This document shows positions 1-8,223 of a DNA stretch of 45,387 nt, one piece after another. The stretch comes from Candidatus Berkelbacteria bacterium (GTDB taxonomy: Bacteria > Patescibacteriota > UBA1384 > DTJR01): assembly GCA_026397175.1 (NCBI GenBank), contig JAPLVK010000018.1, forward strand, positions 7,413-52,799. The letters run 5' to 3'. The position numbers and the translations under genes are program-made. The stretch's first letter is position 1; each line of letters begins with the position of its first letter. A model generated the notes under the pieces. It searched no databases. It was not told the DNA's origin and was given only the letters and a program-made list of their open reading frames with translations.

Positions 1-151
1 CTTCAAAATGTATTAGCTCTAATGGTCGTCTAAATTTTGTTGATTTAACTTTTCCGTAATTATGGTCTTTTACTCTTCTTCCAATATCCGAAGTTGAGCC
101 GATATACCACCCATGATCTTTCGGACTTTGTAAAACATAAACACAGTGCAT
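1..151 (-). CDS. GIY-YIG family endonuclease-like protein, 3' end outside window
   Basis: The minus strand reads MHCVYVLQSPKDHGWYIGST and continues open to the window edge, giving about 50 residues. This is the N-terminal part of the small GIY-YIG domain of UPF0213/YhbQ-type proteins: VYVLQS is the usual first strand and the GWYIGST stretch is a GWYIG variant of the GIY...YIG signature, followed by the conserved Arg region (SDIGRRVKDHN). Such stand-alone proteins of about 80-100 residues are putative nucleases of poorly known role. No strong Shine-Dalgarno sequence precedes the ATG at 151. The family call is good; the physiological role is unknown. Confidence 0.8.
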   Translation of the reverse strand, partial: MHCVYVLQSPKDHGWYIGSTSDIGRRVKDHNYGKVKSTKFRRPLELIHFE

Positions 152-173
152 ATACTTATTATACAAAAAGTGC

Positions 174-299
174 CGCGTATATTCTCTTCTCGACAAACTC
201 GAAGTAAAAAACGCGGCTATCGCTGATCCTTCGTTCGATGACACACTGTGCCACAAATCGCGTTTTCAAGACGAACGAAGTGAGTCCTGAATATACGCG
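174..299. repeat. Nested inverted-repeat region between GIY-YIG gene and tRNA
   Basis: Outer arms CGCGTATATTC (174-184) and GAATATACGCG (289-299) are perfect complements. Inside, AAAACGCG (208-215) matches CGCGTTTT (259-266), and CTTCGTTCG (229-237) matches CGAACGAAG (272-280). The two inner pairs cross, so they cannot both form as simple nested stems. No coding frame is evident. It could be a degenerate repeat element or a structured transcript. Confidence 0.6.
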
Positions 300-300
300 A

Positions 301-319
301 TGGTGACCCCGCGGAGAGT
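301..319 (-). repeat. Duplicate of the tRNA-Glu 3' end (att-like)
   Basis: TGGTGACCCCGCGGAGAGT at 301-319 is identical to 342-360, the 3' end including CCA of the tRNA-Glu gene. A free copy of a tRNA 3' end beside the tRNA is the usual trace of site-specific integration, although only 22 bp separate the copies here. It may be a scar or a simple partial duplication. Confidence 0.7.
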
Positions 320-341
320 ATAAGGACTGTTGAAAATTAGT

Positions 342-416
342 TGGTGACCCCGCGGAGAGTCGAACTCCGGTTTTCAGGATGAGAACCTGATGTCCTGACC
401 ACTAGACGATGGGGCC
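342..416 (-). tRNA. tRNA-Glu (anticodon CTC), CCA encoded
   Basis: The minus strand folds as a cloverleaf: 5' acceptor GGCCCCA, a D-arm with TCTAGTGGTCAGGA, anticodon stem TCAGG/CCTGA around loop TTCTCAT (anticodon CTC), T-loop TTCGACT and an encoded CCA end. The D-arm is the form usual for tRNA-Glu. The acceptor contains one wobble pair and a poor last pair, but the molecule is otherwise complete. A second, broken copy lies just upstream at 444-519. Confidence 0.92.
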
Positions 417-443
417 TTCAACTAAATTTCAATTTATTATTTA

Positions 444-519
444 CTTGCGGGCTCCACTCCCGCAAGCCCTCGGTTGCCAGGATGAGAACCTGGTGTCCTA
501 ACCACTAGACGATAAGGCC
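444..519 (-). pseudogene. Broken tRNA-Glu(CTC) with a replacement hairpin for the T-arm
   Basis: Read on the minus strand from 519, the acceptor 5' strand (GGCCTTA), D-arm and anticodon arm (CCAGG TTCTCAT CCTGG) are those of tRNA-Glu(CTC). After the variable region and GAGGG, the T-loop and 3' acceptor strand are missing. Instead there is a perfect 8-bp hairpin with a 7-nt loop (CTTGCGGG...CCCGCAAG, 444-466), with no match to the 5' acceptor strand and no CCA. It should not make a normal tRNA. Confidence 0.7.
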
Positions 520-590
520 TTCAATTGAATTTATCAAATCAATCTATCCGATCCGCAATTATTTTAGCAGAAAACAGGAGAAAATAAAGG

Positions 591-620
591 TTATTAATTA
601 TATGATACAATAAATATAAT
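591..620 (+). promoter_or_regulatory. Possible promoter of the 71-aa membrane protein
   Basis: TTATTA (591-596) and TATAAT (615-620) are separated by 18 bp, and the start codon is 21 bp after the -10. The -10 is consensus and the -35 is weak. The surroundings are AT-rich, so chance matches are likely. Confidence 0.35.
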
Positions 621-641
621 ACAATAATATAAAGGGGAATT

Positions 642-857
642 ATGAGCAATAAAGTTAATGCCGGGGTTGTTAGTTTCGCATTGGGAGCGATAATTTTTTA
701 TGGCAGTTTGCAGGTTCCGCCGAGCGCTTCTGCCGATAGTTTAGGAGTCAATAACAATGTTCTAGTTTTATTTAAGTACTCTTTTCTTTTTGGGATTTTG
801 CTGATAGCGCTTTCTTTCGCTCTCTTTATTTGGGCGATTGTCGAATCGGGAAAATAA
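642..857 (+). CDS. Small two-helix membrane protein
   Basis: This 71-residue protein has two hydrophobic stretches, about residues 8-24 (VVSFALGAIIFYGSL) and 44-67 (YSFLFGILLIALSFALFIWA). They are joined by a short polar segment rich in Ser, Pro and Asn, so it is predicted to be an inner-membrane hairpin. An AAGGGG Shine-Dalgarno sequence lies 6-7 bp before the ATG, supporting this start. It is monocistronic, with a convergent gene 38 bp downstream. I recognise no family and the function is unknown. Confidence 0.7.
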   Translation: MSNKVNAGVVSFALGAIIFYGSLQVPPSASADSLGVNNNVLVLFKYSFLFGILLIALSFALFIWAIVESGK

Positions 858-895
858 TCAAAACCCCTCCGACCCGGAGATTGAGAATATCCTGT

Positions 896-2206
896 TTATT
901 TTGGGAGGTCAAATATATAAAGCCAGAAGCTTGATTTGGCCGGAATTTCGGGAGTTTTATTAAGATCAATTTTATTGAGGGCCACACCGTGTTCTGTCTG
1001 TTTTAAAATATACACCTCGTTTGACGCATTTTTATCATTTACTAAAGTGGCAAGATTATAGCTTTTTGCGGATGACATCTTGCCGTTTTTGGCAATTTGA
1101 TAATTTAATTCGGAAATGTTTTTGGCCGAGTCGGAATCGTTATAAAAAATATTCCACTTTTTCCCTGCGGCATTGTCTGAAGCTTTCGTTTGTGATTGAG
1201 CTGTGATCTCAATTTCGCTAGAGGTGGGATTGTAAATATAAACCCCCGCACTTTCGTTCAAAATAAACGATTCCTTGCTCTTTGCCTTTTGCGAAATCCA
1301 CTTGTTATTAAGCATCTGATAAGCATAAAGATTTTTGTTAGTGAAGTCGGCGGTCGAAAGGGCACTTGAAAAACCGACTATGTTCCAACCCGGTTTGAAT
1401 GTGATGTCTGTTTCATCTTGGGCTGTTTTTGAACTTATAGCTTCGGGGGTTGCAGAGCTGATTGGTGTTGGCGAGGAAGTTGCCGTTAGAGAAGGCACCG
1501 AGGTTGGAATAGCCGATGGGGTTTCGGAAATAATCGGTGTTGAAGTTATGGCCGGAGTTTCAGAGGCGACCACAGAGGTTGTGGAGACAGCCGAAGGAGA
1601 TTTGGTCGCTTCATTATCGGATAAATTAGTGCCAGACGGTAAGGCCTCCATCTCGTAAATCGAGATATTTTTGATCTGAAGAGTGCCTTTATCGGCCGAG
1701 ACCTTAATAAAAAATTGAGCACTCGGATAATCAATTACAGGCGAAAAATAGTTTTTAAAATTTACATCCTTGTTTTGCAATGCAAGAGAGCGTACAGTAA
1801 TTATTTCTCCGGCTGGACCCAAAATAAACCCGGCTTCGGCCTTGAAATTCGATCCGTTATCAGTGACTTTATAGTTGATGCTTGCTTCATATATTTTGCC
1901 TTGTTTGAAATCAATTTTTTGTGAAATTTGATTATAGACGCTCGCCCCGGATTTTTGAGTAGCCAAATTAAGATAACCGTTTAAAACATCCGGTTGATTT
2001 CCATTGCCATCCGAAATTTTGTTCCATAAAACATTGTCAAAAGTGTTTTCTTTGGCAAAATCGCTGCTAAAAATTAAAGCCCGGTTTTGACTTGAGGACT
2101 CGGTGTCGGCATTGACATTTTTTAAAATTATAGGTATTGAAACAAAAGATCCGACAACAAACACAAACACAACTATATAGAGAAGGAGATTCCTCCTTGA
2201 ATTCAT
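896..2206 (-). CDS. Secreted or membrane-anchored surface protein with CBM-like domain
   Basis: A 436-residue protein. Residues 8-30 form a hydrophobic signal anchor after a basic MNSRR. About 45-185 look like a beta-sandwich carbohydrate-binding-type domain (DFAKENTFDNVLWNK, a tail ending in LQIKNISIYEME). About 190-265 are a Ser/Thr/Pro-rich linker, and 266-436 a second extracellular domain starting FKPGWNIVGFSS. No catalytic motif is visible. AAAGGA lies 11 bp upstream of the ATG. The beta-sandwich assignment is from sequence style only. It is likely exposed on the cell surface; the ligand is unknown. Confidence 0.65.
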   Translation of the reverse strand: MNSRRNLLLYIVVFVFVVGSFVSIPIILKNVNADTESSSQNRALIFSSDFAKENTFDNVLWNKISDGNGNQPDVLNGYLNLATQKSGASVYNQISQKIDFKQGKIYEASINYKVTDNGSNFKAEAGFILGPAGEIITVRSLALQNKDVNFKNYFSPVIDYPSAQFFIKVSADKGTLQIKNISIYEMEALPSGTNLSDNEATKSPSAVSTTSVVASETPAITSTPIISETPSAIPTSVPSLTATSSPTPISSATPEAISSKTAQDETDITFKPGWNIVGFSSALSTADFTNKNLYAYQMLNNKWISQKAKSKESFILNESAGVYIYNPTSSEIEITAQSQTKASDNAAGKKWNIFYNDSDSAKNISELNYQIAKNGKMSSAKSYNLATLVNDKNASNEVYILKQTEHGVALNKIDLNKTPEIPAKSSFWLYIFDLPK

Positions 2207-2281
2207 ATCAAATCATCCTTTTAATTTGATGCGTCTGTTATTATTATAGCGCGGAGGGCAAAAGAATCAATCCAAACAAAT

Positions 2282-2545
2282 ATGCAAAAAAAGTTGGGCC
2301 GAAATTTTTTTAGACAAAAAACACTCAAAGTAGCCAAAGATCTTTTGGGTAAGATTATTGTTAGAAAAATCGGAAAGGGGATAATTTGTGGCCGAATTAT
2401 GGAAACGGAGGCCTACATTGGCGAAAATGACAAGGCCTGCCATTTACCTAAAAGGATTGCTTGTCACCAAAGAATCGGTGTTTCCTATGCCGCAGAGCAC
2501 GCCAAGAGAAAGTGGAGAGTTGATTTCAACTCTTCCAATTGCTAA
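2282..2545 (+). pseudogene. mpg: mpg (3-methyladenine DNA glycosylase) remnant with large internal deletion
   Basis: The 87-residue product begins like an intact Mpg/AAG protein (GRNFFRQKTLKVAKDLLGKI) through METEAYIGENDKACH, which contains the catalytic Glu of the family's VETEAY motif. It then jumps to RIGVSYAAEHAKRKWRV, which resembles the extreme C-terminus of Mpg (RIGI.YA.EWA.KPWRF). Roughly 100 central residues of a protein normally near 190-200 residues are missing, while the frame stays open. Most of the DNA-binding core is lost, so glycosylase activity is unlikely. It ends 12 bp before proS. A true internal deletion and an assembly collapse cannot be told apart here. Confidence 0.75.
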
Positions 2546-2557
2546 AGTAAAACCATA

Positions 2558-3793
2558 ATGAAATTTTCTAAATTATTTATCAAAACCAAAAAGGACTATC
2601 CAAAAGACGAAGTGGCGGTTTCGAGCCAACTTCTAATTCGGGCGGGATATATAGATAAAGTGGCGGCCGGGGTTTATACACTTTTACCTTTTGGTTTGAA
2701 GGTAGTTTCAAAAATCATCACCCAGATTCGATCCGAAATGGATGCAGCAGACGCTCAAGAGATCTATATGCCCGGCCTGGTCCCGAAAGCCAATTGGGAG
2801 ACAACTGATCGCTGGAAGACCTTTGACGCGCTCTACAAGCTTAAGGGCGCGGACGAGCGGGAGTTTGCGCTTGGTGCCACGCACGAAGAAATTGTTGTGC
2901 CGTTGGCCCGTGAATTCGTCGAGTCCTATAAGGACTTGCCGCTTGCGCTGTATCAGATTCAAAATAAATTTAGAAACGAGATTAGGGCCAAATCGGGGGT
3001 TTTGCGAACCAGAGAATTTTTGATGAAGGATCTTTATTCATTTCATAAAAACGAAGAGGACCTAAATCAATATTATGACAAAATGATCCAATCGTACTGG
3101 AATATTTTTGATAAATGCGGCATTAAGGAAAAAACATATCTGACTTTTGCCTCGGGTGGCACATTTTGCAAGTACTCTCACGAGTTTCAAACGGAAACCG
3201 AGGCGGGGGAGGACGAAATTTATGTTTGCGCGGAGTGCAAGACGGGATTAAATAGTGATATTTTGGCCGATCAAGAAAACGGAAAGTTCAAATGCCCCGA
3301 TTGTGCCAACACCGAATACGAGATCAAAAAAGCGGTTGAGGTTGGCAATATTTTCAAGCTCGGCACCAAATACTCCAAACCGTTTGATTTAAACTTTGTT
3401 GACGAAAAAGGCAAGAAAAATCTGGTCATTATGGGCTGTTATGGCATTGGTATTCAGCGGTTAATGGGCACAATTGTCGAAATAAATCATGACGAAAAAG
3501 GGATTATCTGGCCAAAAGCGGTCGCGCCTTACGATGTTCATCTCATTTCGCTTGAGGGAAGCGAAAAGCGAGGCGAAGAGGTGTATCAGGCGCTATTTAA
3601 AGCGGGAATCTCGGTCTTGTACGACGACAGAGACATTTCTGCCGGCGAAAAATTTGCCGATTGCGATTTAATCGGAATCCCATACCGCCTTGTCGTGAGC
3701 CAAAGAACTCAAGATAAAATTGAAGTGAAAAAGAGAGACGAAGATGAAACTAAGCAGCTTTCCGAAGAGGAGCTGCTGAAGATTTTGGGGTAG
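2558..3793 (+). CDS. proS: Prolyl-tRNA synthetase, short form
   Basis: Class II aminoacyl-tRNA synthetase that charges tRNA-Pro. Motif 1 lies in the segment ending in the family sequence MPGLVPKANW. The TxE loop is visible (GATHEEIVVPLA). Motif 2 is FRNEIRAKSGVLRTREFLMKD and motif 3 is GIGIQRLMG near residue 300, followed by a C-terminal anticodon-binding domain (VLYDDRDISAGEKFADCDLIGIP). At 411 residues it is much shorter than the roughly 570 of E. coli ProRS because the editing insertion between motifs 2 and 3 is absent. That interval instead holds a C-x2-C...C-x2-C pair (about residues 229-250), possibly a small zinc knuckle. The start fits the conserved N-terminus. Confidence 0.95.
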   Translation: MKFSKLFIKTKKDYPKDEVAVSSQLLIRAGYIDKVAAGVYTLLPFGLKVVSKIITQIRSEMDAADAQEIYMPGLVPKANWETTDRWKTFDALYKLKGADEREFALGATHEEIVVPLAREFVESYKDLPLALYQIQNKFRNEIRAKSGVLRTREFLMKDLYSFHKNEEDLNQYYDKMIQSYWNIFDKCGIKEKTYLTFASGGTFCKYSHEFQTETEAGEDEIYVCAECKTGLNSDILADQENGKFKCPDCANTEYEIKKAVEVGNIFKLGTKYSKPFDLNFVDEKGKKNLVIMGCYGIGIQRLMGTIVEINHDEKGIIWPKAVAPYDVHLISLEGSEKRGEEVYQALFKAGISVLYDDRDISAGEKFADCDLIGIPYRLVVSQRTQDKIEVKKRDEDETKQLSEEELLKILG

Positions 3794-3811
3794 ATTTTTT
3801 AAGTACTAGAA

Positions 3812-5278
3812 TTACATACTTTTTTGTCCCGTCATTGATTCCCATAGAGAAAGAACAAATGGGGTGGAATTTGAATTTGATGATGAACCTTGGGGCGAGG
3901 ATGAATCACTCGATGTCGGAGTTGAGAATGATTCTGGGACACTAAGCATTTCCAGATCGTCTTCTGAAAACCCAAAGTCCTCTATTTCTTGATTTTCTAC
4001 GGACTCTTTTTGTACCAATGCCTTGGCATGGCGCGGCTTAGCGACCATATCTTTTCCTCGGTCTGAAAAAGCTTGTTTAAATTTATTAAACCATAATGTG
4101 TTGGCTTTAAAAATTGATTTGAATTCAGGATATTTTGAAAGCGCCCCGATTATTTCAGAAGGTTTTGTCTGCGCTGTTATACCATAATAGTCGGCGAATT
4201 CACTTTCTGATTTTCCGGATAATTTTATTAAATATCCAATCCGTTCTTTGGGGTCTAAAAATTGAAACCTTTGTTCAAGAAATGTTTCGGGAGATACACT
4301 ACCTTCAAGAAAGCATCCGACAACTTCCGCTGCTATTTCCTGAGCTAATCCGACTCGAGCTTTTTGTTGTTTGTTTGAGGGTAAGGAATGTAGTTTTCCC
4401 AGTCGCGATTTTATGTCGTGGTTCCACATTGCATTTGATGATGGATCTGTCAAAAATATTGCAATCATCAAAAGGTCTGGATCTGTAATTCCGTTAATAT
4501 TTCCGCTTTCAAGCGCATCTAGAAACTGATTGTATTTGGCAATATCCCAAACACATCCGTTCTCGACCAAAATATGGCTAAATTCATGCCGTATCACATG
4601 GGCTTGTGCGCTAGAGTCCGCAGATCCGTTTTCCCGACCTCCGTTGATAAAGTTTTCGTAAATATAAATTGCATTTTTATCAACCCTTGTGTAAGCAAAA
4701 ATATCTTTACTCGCAATCAATCCGGTACCGGATAATTCAGCCCCCGGTGTTTTTAGAAAATGAATACCTCCCGCAATCAGTTCGGTAACTTTTTCGCCTT
4801 TCAGCGTTCCGTTTAGCACCATTCCGTAAAGTGATGCCCTAACCGACTCAATTGCATTGTTGATATTTTCTGACTGATTGGGTTCTGGTTTGGGATAGGC
4901 AGCATGGAAATCAGCTATGAGTTTCTGCATGAGAGAGGACTCAATTTGTAAAATTTCCTTTGCCAGCGTTTGCGGATCGCCGAAGCCATAAATATCTTTT
5001 TTAATTTTAAAATATTCCCGCAGGAGATCATTTGCCTCTTCAGGGGATTTCATCATCGCCATGGTTTTGGCGAGAGATCTTGCTTCTTTATCTGATCGTT
5101 CTAAATTAGTTCTCGTGTCTTCGTTAATTCGGTCTCGATCGGCTTGTACTTCTTGTTTACGAGGGTCAACGGGCTCACTGGGTTGTTCTGCGGACTCTTC
5201 GTTTTTGACAACCTCAACATCTTCGCCTTGCGGCAATTCAGCTGGCGCGACCGGTTCTTTTTCTGTATCATCCGTCAT
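3812..5278 (-). CDS. Possible HExxH zinc metallopeptidase, last gene of T4SS-like operon
   Basis: A 488-residue protein with no signal peptide or membrane segment. Residues 1-70 are acidic and charged, 80-170 are helical, and the centre carries HEFSH at 231-235, a classic zinc-binding HExxH. EIAAE at 314-318 could supply the third, gluzincin-type ligand. The C-terminal 40 residues are Ser-rich and disordered. Its start overlaps the stop of the TrbL-like 982-residue gene by ATGA, so it is probably co-translated with it. A cytoplasmic protease acting on secretion substrates or assembly is an inference; I recognise no named family. Confidence 0.6.
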   Translation of the reverse strand: MTDDTEKEPVAPAELPQGEDVEVVKNEESAEQPSEPVDPRKQEVQADRDRINEDTRTNLERSDKEARSLAKTMAMMKSPEEANDLLREYFKIKKDIYGFGDPQTLAKEILQIESSLMQKLIADFHAAYPKPEPNQSENINNAIESVRASLYGMVLNGTLKGEKVTELIAGGIHFLKTPGAELSGTGLIASKDIFAYTRVDKNAIYIYENFINGGRENGSADSSAQAHVIRHEFSHILVENGCVWDIAKYNQFLDALESGNINGITDPDLLMIAIFLTDPSSNAMWNHDIKSRLGKLHSLPSNKQQKARVGLAQEIAAEVVGCFLEGSVSPETFLEQRFQFLDPKERIGYLIKLSGKSESEFADYYGITAQTKPSEIIGALSKYPEFKSIFKANTLWFNKFKQAFSDRGKDMVAKPRHAKALVQKESVENQEIEDFGFSEDDLEMLSVPESFSTPTSSDSSSPQGSSSNSNSTPFVLSLWESMTGQKSM

Positions 5279-8223
5279 TTCGCTCCTTGAGCCGCAGCTT
5301 TATTATTTGAGATTGCGCTTTGGGGAGAGTTACCAGTTTTTTCGGGGCCTTTGACGGCAATTTTATTTAGCGAGGCGTCAAAACCGGCGTCGCTTTTCAC
5401 CTCGCCCGAAAGCACTTTTTGAATCGTGGTGTTAACTTGCTCCTCCACTTTTTCCATCGCTTTTTGGGGTTCTTTTGATAGTGTGTCTTGGCTGACGCCC
5501 GATTGTTGCAAGGAATCAATGGTCTCTAAAATGCTTTTGGCTCTTTGCTTAACATTTCCGATATCTTCTTCGGACAAGTTTTCTCCCGCCTTGATCGTGG
5601 CGCCGGGATAAAATTTATCAACTTCCAAACTTAAGTCCTTGGCCTCCTGCGGCGAAACCGGCCCCGACATTTTCTGCACAGCATTTTTTAGCGCGGATTT
5701 GACATTGTCCAGATTTCCTCCTTGTTCTAATTTGGCCGAGTCCGATAATTTCTGCGTGATGCCTTTGCTGATCATTACTTTATTGTCCGAAATTAGTCGA
5801 GCGATATGCGAGGTCATATCGTTTGATAAATCGCGATTTAGAAAACCCTCTCGCAAAAGTCCCAGATTTTCTCCGGTTAAATTTTCGCTTTTGGCGTAAC
5901 TTTTAACATCTTCAAGATTAAGTTGGGGATTTGTAGCAATTGAGGCGGCAGTTTGCGAAGGGACGCCAGATTTCTGCAGAGTTGCGGCAATCGTATCTTT
6001 TGATGAGCGGTTAATTTCTCCGAGGCGCTCCAAAAAAAACATCCCGTTTTTGTCAAAAACATTTCGATCCGAGCTCTTCATAGAATCAACGATATTTCGA
6101 ATCACGGCCGGCGCCGGCGGGGGAATAATGTTTGGATTTGAAACAGTGTCCGAAAACATTTTCGAGAGGTCTTTAAACCCGCTGACATTGTCCTTGCGAT
6201 CCAAGTCCATCAACTCACGAACCTGTTTGGTGTTCAAAAATGATTGTCTGGCAGGGGCCGTATTTTGAAGTTTTTCGAAAACCCGATCGGTTTGATCTTT
6301 AAATGTAGTCATCAAGTCCGCTTTATTGATGATGCCGTCTTGCAATGACTTTTTCAAAATATTTACGGGCAAAGTGTCCAAAATGCCTTTTTGGGCCAAA
6401 AGTTTAATCGCGTCGGGATTGGCGATTTTGTTTTGCTCGACCGCTTGGGCGAGGCGAACGATTTTTCGGGCCGAGTCCGCCCGCAGCGCGGCGCCGGAGT
6501 CATCCAGCGTCTGCCCGCTTTTATTTTTAAGCTCCGATAAAAGATTCTCGTCGCGCCAGAGTTTTAAATCCGAATTCGAAATAATTTTTCTAAAGGCCTC
6601 GGGCGATAAATCGGCGGCCGAGCGGATCATTAAATCGCTTGTGCGATTAAGATTGGCGCGGCTGGCTTGATCAAGAATACCTTCAAGATTGGGAGTGTTT
6701 TTTGAGTCCTGTGGCATTGGTTGAGGCCTTAGAGCGCGAAAATTTTGTTTGAGCGCGGGCAAAATCGATCTGGTGGTTGAGGCGATAATTTTTTTAGCTG
6801 CCTGCGACTCAAGCGCGCTATCGGCAACTTGCGGATTTTGTGTTTTTTGGGCCACTTGCTTTGCAAGTTGCGATAGGCCGATTGAAGCGCCAAAACCGGT
6901 TTTCGAAACAGCGTAAGCAAGTTTTTTATAGTCCGACTCGATTGTGAATGGCAGGCGAATCAAGAAAATAATTACCCCAATTTTCAAAACCCAAGAAACC
7001 AGAAAAACAATTGGATTTGCGCTGGTGTAGGGAATGTTAATTTGATTCAAGATGAAGAAAACAAAGTTGACAATCGGAGTAAATAAAATGGCGATAAATA
7101 AAATGGTCCACCATTTTTTGAAGATGGCCTGGGTTTGCGGTAAGATCATGCAGGCAAAGGCAATTGGTGCGACTGCGGTTAAAAGCCCGACCACGAAAGG
7201 TCTCAAGGCAAGCGTAAATTCGAAAGCATAGACCGTAACCGAAGCAATTAACAGAAGAAGTCCGCCGATAAATCCGCCGATAAATGTTGGGTCGGCGGAG
7301 GCACCGATCAATTTTGAACCGACGCTAAAGACCAAAGCCAAGGTTTGTTGACTTCCCGGGGAGCCGTTGAGCACGAAATGGCTTCCGAAAATATTAAAAA
7401 TCGGATTGAGTGCTTGGTATGGGGAAAAGATGCTGATGCGATAAAGAAAATCAACAATCCGGGAGATAAAAAAGACAATATATATAGAAAGCCAACCGCC
7501 AATGACCGCGATAATGACGGTGGGTAAGGCCTTTTTGATGGCGTAAGTATTGACATCAATGTGCAGGATATTAGCAAAAGCAAAGACAAAAAGAAAAACA
7601 ACAGCCAAAACCGTCATAATGCCGCGGGTAACATTATAGATGTTGTAGATCCATTTTGACTGCTGCGGAATGGTTTGCGATGAACTTGGCGGCAGAAGAT
7701 CTGACGAAAGCTGGCTTGGCTGACTTGCGTAGAATCCGGAGGCCGGCGGCCCGGGGACTCCATAAACATTAATGTCATTGCTGGCGGTGCCTAAGATCGA
7801 GGTTGAACCGGTCGGTTCGTTTCTGGGATTGCATTGAAGATAATTCGCACCAACTTGCGCACCCCAGTGAAATATTATGGATTGGTCATAATTTGTTGAA
7901 GAAAACTTTTGAACGGTGCAGGAAACATTGGTGGCAAAATCGGTAACCGACAAGGCGACAATGCTCATTAAAGAACAAATTGTCTCGCGAAAAATATTGT
8001 CAGGATCGCCTGTAAAAAGTTTGGCGCAGATGGCGTCTTTGGTTAGAGGACTAGAGCTGACATCGGTTGACTCGTTGGTGACGGAGGTGTTCCAGTCCTT
8101 CCCGACACTGGTTGGATTGGCGTGTGCCGGATTTGCAAAAACCCCACCAATTATAACCACCCCCATCAAAACCAAGAATGCCTTGGCGAATAATTTGATG
8201 TGAGTTGATTTCTTGGTTTTCAT
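5275..8223 (-). CDS. TrbL/VirB6-like T4SS membrane protein with fused Cys domain
   Basis: A 982-residue protein. It has a signal peptide (about 10-36, AHA before NP), then an extracytoplasmic domain with four Cys at 66, 83, 102 and 131. A polytopic region (about 190-450, starting WIYNIYNVTRGIMTVLAVV) contains the motif APIAFACMILPQTQ, and a roughly 500-residue soluble helical C-terminal tail follows. The membrane core is clearly paralogous to the 859-residue protein (both have NILHxDxxxYAIKK and ISIFSP). TrbL/VirB6 proteins form the inner-membrane channel part of type IV secretion. ATGA overlaps link it to both neighbours. The exact substrate is unknown. Confidence 0.75.
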   Translation of the reverse strand: MKTKKSTHIKLFAKAFLVLMGVVIIGGVFANPAHANPTSVGKDWNTSVTNESTDVSSSPLTKDAICAKLFTGDPDNIFRETICSLMSIVALSVTDFATNVSCTVQKFSSTNYDQSIIFHWGAQVGANYLQCNPRNEPTGSTSILGTASNDINVYGVPGPPASGFYASQPSQLSSDLLPPSSSQTIPQQSKWIYNIYNVTRGIMTVLAVVFLFVFAFANILHIDVNTYAIKKALPTVIIAVIGGWLSIYIVFFISRIVDFLYRISIFSPYQALNPIFNIFGSHFVLNGSPGSQQTLALVFSVGSKLIGASADPTFIGGFIGGLLLLIASVTVYAFEFTLALRPFVVGLLTAVAPIAFACMILPQTQAIFKKWWTILFIAILFTPIVNFVFFILNQINIPYTSANPIVFLVSWVLKIGVIIFLIRLPFTIESDYKKLAYAVSKTGFGASIGLSQLAKQVAQKTQNPQVADSALESQAAKKIIASTTRSILPALKQNFRALRPQPMPQDSKNTPNLEGILDQASRANLNRTSDLMIRSAADLSPEAFRKIISNSDLKLWRDENLLSELKNKSGQTLDDSGAALRADSARKIVRLAQAVEQNKIANPDAIKLLAQKGILDTLPVNILKKSLQDGIINKADLMTTFKDQTDRVFEKLQNTAPARQSFLNTKQVRELMDLDRKDNVSGFKDLSKMFSDTVSNPNIIPPPAPAVIRNIVDSMKSSDRNVFDKNGMFFLERLGEINRSSKDTIAATLQKSGVPSQTAASIATNPQLNLEDVKSYAKSENLTGENLGLLREGFLNRDLSNDMTSHIARLISDNKVMISKGITQKLSDSAKLEQGGNLDNVKSALKNAVQKMSGPVSPQEAKDLSLEVDKFYPGATIKAGENLSEEDIGNVKQRAKSILETIDSLQQSGVSQDTLSKEPQKAMEKVEEQVNTTIQKVLSGEVKSDAGFDASLNKIAVKGPEKTGNSPQSAISNNKAAAQGAK

